64,000 bases of DNA from Phreatobacter sp. (GTDB taxonomy: Bacteria; Pseudomonadota; Alphaproteobacteria; Rhizobiales; Phreatobacteraceae): assembly GCF_022843985.1 (NCBI RefSeq), contig NZ_JALHMP010000008.1:62001-126000 (forward strand), read 5' to 3'. This document shows, piece after piece, positions 62,057-64,000 of this stretch (positions within the stretch are counted from its first letter, which is position 1; each line of letters begins with the position of its first letter). Both the position numbers and the translations under genes were made by a program. The notes under the pieces were generated by a model, which worked only from the letters and a program-made list of their open reading frames with translations, did not search any database and had not been told where the DNA came from.

Positions 62057-62103
62057 ACACCATATTTAGGGGCTCGTTTACCCGGGCCCACTATATCTTG
62101 ACG
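62057..62103 (+). promoter_or_regulatory. tandem NrdR-like boxes upstream of nrdJ
   Basis: ACACCATATTTAGGGG (62057-62072) and CCACTATATCTTGACG (62088-62103) match the NrdR box acaCwAtATaTwGtgt at 12 and 11 of 16 positions by my count. Their starts are 31 bp apart, three helical turns, a spacing known for NrdR. They lie about 370 bases before the nrdJ ATG. Confidence 0.7.
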
Positions 62104-62472
62104 TCGTCAGTGCCTGAAGCCTAGGTTGCGGCCAGTTCGGCGGATCGTTTCAAGTCCCTGCCGGGCCTTCCCCAGACGGTTTTGAAGGCTGCTGACGCCC
62201 TGGCGCGTCGGCGCTGGAAAAGTGTCTCCGCACCCGATGGACGGTGTCCGCTTCAGCGGATCACGCCCGCGGCGGACGGAGCGACGCCAGGGGCCGTGCG
62301 ACAGGGCGCGGAGAGCATATCAACGAGCCGGCCCCCCCCTCTCCTGTGGAGAGCGGGAACAAGCCGGCCGCGGCGACAAACGGGGCCCGGATAACCGGGC
62401 GGGGCAGGTCTGGCTCGCTGGACCCAATGATGGCGTGGGAGCACACTCCCGGCCTGAGACGAGGATCGACAG
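62104..62472 (+). other. long nrdJ leader / intergenic region
   Basis: About 370 bases between the NrdR-like boxes and the nrdJ ATG, with only shadow ORFs. It contains GC-rich inverted repeats such as GGGGCCCGG...CCGGGCGGGG (around 62385-62405). I find no B12-box or other recognised riboswitch core. It is either a long 5' leader or includes an unrecognised RNA. Confidence 0.45.
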
Positions 62473-64000
62473 ATGCGCATCGACAGGCGTTACACCAAGG
62501 CCGGACAGTCTCCCTATGCGGAGATCGCGTTCCGCAAGGCGACGTCGGAGATCCGCAATCCCGATGGCTCGATCGTCTTCCGTCTGGAGGGCATCGAAGT
62601 CCCGGAGGCGTGGAGCCAGGTGGCGGCCGATATCCTGGCGCAGAAATATTTCCGCAAGGCCGGCGTTCCCGCGCGCCTGAAGCGCGTCGAGGAGAATGCC
62701 GTGCCGTCGTGGCTGTGGCGCTCGGCGCCCGACGACAAGGCGATGAAGGAACTGCCGGAGGCCGAGCGCTGGGTCGGTGAGACGACGTCGCAGCAGGTTT
62801 TCGACCGCCTCGCCGGCACCTGGACCTATTGGGGCTGGAAGGGCGGCTATTTCGACCAGGAGGCCGATGCGCAGGCCTTCTTCGACGAGTTGCGCTTCAT
62901 GCTGGCCCGCCAGATGGTGGCGCCGAACTCGCCGCAATGGTTCAACACCGGCCTGCACTGGGCCTATGGCATCGACGGCCCCGGCCAGGGCCATTACTAC
63001 GTCGATTTCGAGACCGGCAAGCTGACCAAGTCGAAGTCGGCCTATGAGCATCCGCAGCCCCACGCCTGCTTCATCCAGTCGGTCGCCGACGACCTCGTCA
63101 ACGAGGGCGGCATCATGGACCTGTGGGTGCGCGAGGCGCGCCTGTTCAAATATGGTTCGGGCACCGGCTCCAACTTCTCCTATCTGCGCGGCGAGGGCGA
63201 GAAACTCGCCGGTGGCGGCCGCTCCTCCGGCCTGATGAGCTTCCTGAAGATCGGCGACCGGGCAGCCGGCGCCATCAAGTCGGGCGGAACCACGCGGCGG
63301 GCCGCCAAGATGGTGGTGGTCGATGCCGACCATCCGGACATCGAGGCCTATATCGACTGGAAAGTGCTGGAGGAGCAGAAGGTCGCCTCGCTGGTGACCG
63401 GCTCGAAGATCGTCGCCAAGCACCTCAAGGCCATCATGAAGGCCTGCATCAATTGCGAGGGTGCAAATGGCGAGAAGCTGGACGCCTGTTTCGACCCGAA
63501 CCAGAACCCGGCGCTGAAGCGCGAGGTGAAGGCGGCGCGCAAGTCCATGGTGCCCGACAACTATATCAAGCGGGTCATCCAGTTCGCCAAGCAGGGCTAC
63601 AAGGACATCGACTTCCCGACCTATGACACCGACTGGGATTCCGATGCCTATCTGACGGTGGCCGGCCAGAATTCCAACAATTCCGTCTCGCTGAAGGATG
63701 ACTTCCTGCAGGCGGTGGAAAAGGACGGCGACTGGAACCTGACGGCGCGCATCTCCGGCAAGGTGATGAAGACGCTGAAGGCGCGCGACCTCTGGGAGAA
63801 GATCGGCCACGCCGCCTGGGCTTCCGCCGATCCGGGCCTGCATTTCAACACGACGATGAACGACTGGCACACCTGCCCGGCGGCCGGCCCGATCCGCGCC
63901 TCGAACCCGTGCTCGGAATACATGTTCCTCGACGACACGGCCTGCAATCTGGCCTCCGCCAACCTGCTGCAGTTCTACGATCCCAAGGCCAAGCAGTTCG
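62473..64000 (+). CDS. nrdJ: adenosylcobalamin-dependent ribonucleotide reductase (class II), N-terminal part
   Basis: The frame opens MRIDRRYTKAGQSPYAEIAF and stays open to the window edge, so it is absent from the ORF track. It contains the long-form B12-dependent RNR sequence: MVAPNSPQWFNTGLHWAYGI, FKYGSGTGSNFSYLRG, AGQNSNNSVSLKDDFL and ASNPCSEYMFLDDTACNLAS, with the Cys/Asn/Glu active-site region. It reduces ribonucleotides to deoxyribonucleotides using adenosylcobalamin. At least 509 residues are present and the C-terminus is missing. NrdR-like boxes lie far upstream. Confidence 0.93.
   Translation, partial: MRIDRRYTKAGQSPYAEIAFRKATSEIRNPDGSIVFRLEGIEVPEAWSQVAADILAQKYFRKAGVPARLKRVEENAVPSWLWRSAPDDKAMKELPEAERWVGETTSQQVFDRLAGTWTYWGWKGGYFDQEADAQAFFDELRFMLARQMVAPNSPQWFNTGLHWAYGIDGPGQGHYYVDFETGKLTKSKSAYEHPQPHACFIQSVADDLVNEGGIMDLWVREARLFKYGSGTGSNFSYLRGEGEKLAGGGRSSGLMSFLKIGDRAAGAIKSGGTTRRAAKMVVVDADHPDIEAYIDWKVLEEQKVASLVTGSKIVAKHLKAIMKACINCEGANGEKLDACFDPNQNPALKREVKAARKSMVPDNYIKRVIQFAKQGYKDIDFPTYDTDWDSDAYLTVAGQNSNNSVSLKDDFLQAVEKDGDWNLTARISGKVMKTLKARDLWEKIGHAAWASADPGLHFNTTMNDWHTCPAAGPIRASNPCSEYMFLDDTACNLASANLLQFYDPKAKQF

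Noticed and set aside
62104-62472. cobalamin riboswitch upstream of the B12-dependent nrdJ
   Set aside because: I could not find a B12 box or the conserved core; only generic GC-rich stems are present.
62320-63870. 516-aa minus-strand ORF opposite nrdJ
   Set aside because: Shadow of the nrdJ coding frame. The plus frame has clear class II RNR motifs and is open to the edge.
1-64000. CRISPR arrays, insertion sequences, prophage or integrase genes
   Set aside because: No repeat-spacer array, transposase, recombinase or phage structural gene was seen by reading the ORFs and sequence.

Overview
The window is about 64 kb of GC-rich, densely packed bacterial chromosome and looks alphaproteobacterial, most likely Hyphomicrobiales (Rhizobiales). 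Three things suggest this. Operons are ATGA-coupled. The core block prfB - mrcA (PBP1A) - amiC - rne has the order familiar from that group. An LH2 antenna operon (puc) indicates an anoxygenic phototroph, or a lineage that retains phototrophy genes. I cannot name a genus from sequence alone. I see no insertion sequence, prophage, integrase or CRISPR array.

Layout. 0-4.3 kb: tail of a chemoreceptor, a TRAP transporter (dctPQM), tRNA-Gln. 4.5-9.4 kb: Ppx/GppA phosphatase and RlmE methyltransferase, an FAD monooxygenase with a DUF2783 partner, and a Crp/Fnr regulator with a DUF2892 protein. 9.4-14.7 kb: C-N bond hydrolases (acetylpolyamine amidohydrolase, two tandem M20 peptidases, an amidase). 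14.7-30.7 kb: a chemoreceptor, then a co-directional minus-strand run of GntR regulator, branched-chain-type ABC importer (livKHMGF), ICL/PEPM-family lyase, ATP-dependent hydantoinase HyuBA, cysteine hydrolase, FAD oxidoreductase and aminopeptidase P. A LeuCD-type hydro-lyase diverges from the GntR gene. Together these read as one uptake and degradation unit for an amide- or imide-type compound. 32.8-44.6 kb: a YefM-YoeB toxin-antitoxin pair, GST, tyrS, anmK, a rhodanese, a giant AsmA-like protein, peroxiredoxin, an M23 peptidase, and a membrane-anchored TIR-like protein.

44.7-50.3 kb: a LysR regulator, a frameshifted Tat-leader remnant, an MBL-fold hydrolase, and then the LH2 operon pucB-pucA-pucC plus an unrecognised gene with PFSxLFxLPLL repeats. 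A strong sigma70-type promoter followed by a perfect TGTC-N10-GACA (PpsR/CrtJ) site precedes pucB, which the ORF track missed. PucA has Phe-Phe at positions 44-45, where B850 antennae carry aromatic hydrogen-bond donors, so a blue-shifted (B820-like) antenna is predicted. It also has an unusual C-terminal extension of about 80 residues.

50.4-64 kb: prfB with its programmed +1 frameshift, an iodotyrosine-deiodinase-like nitroreductase, cell-wall genes (PBP1A, AmiC, an L,D-transpeptidase), RNase E with a long leader, and the start of nrdJ (class II ribonucleotide reductase) behind two NrdR-like boxes spaced 31 bp. The most novel-looking elements are the puc operon with its repeat protein and pucA-pucC RNA structure, the imide/hydantoin-type catabolic unit, and the TIR-TM-coiled-coil protein.
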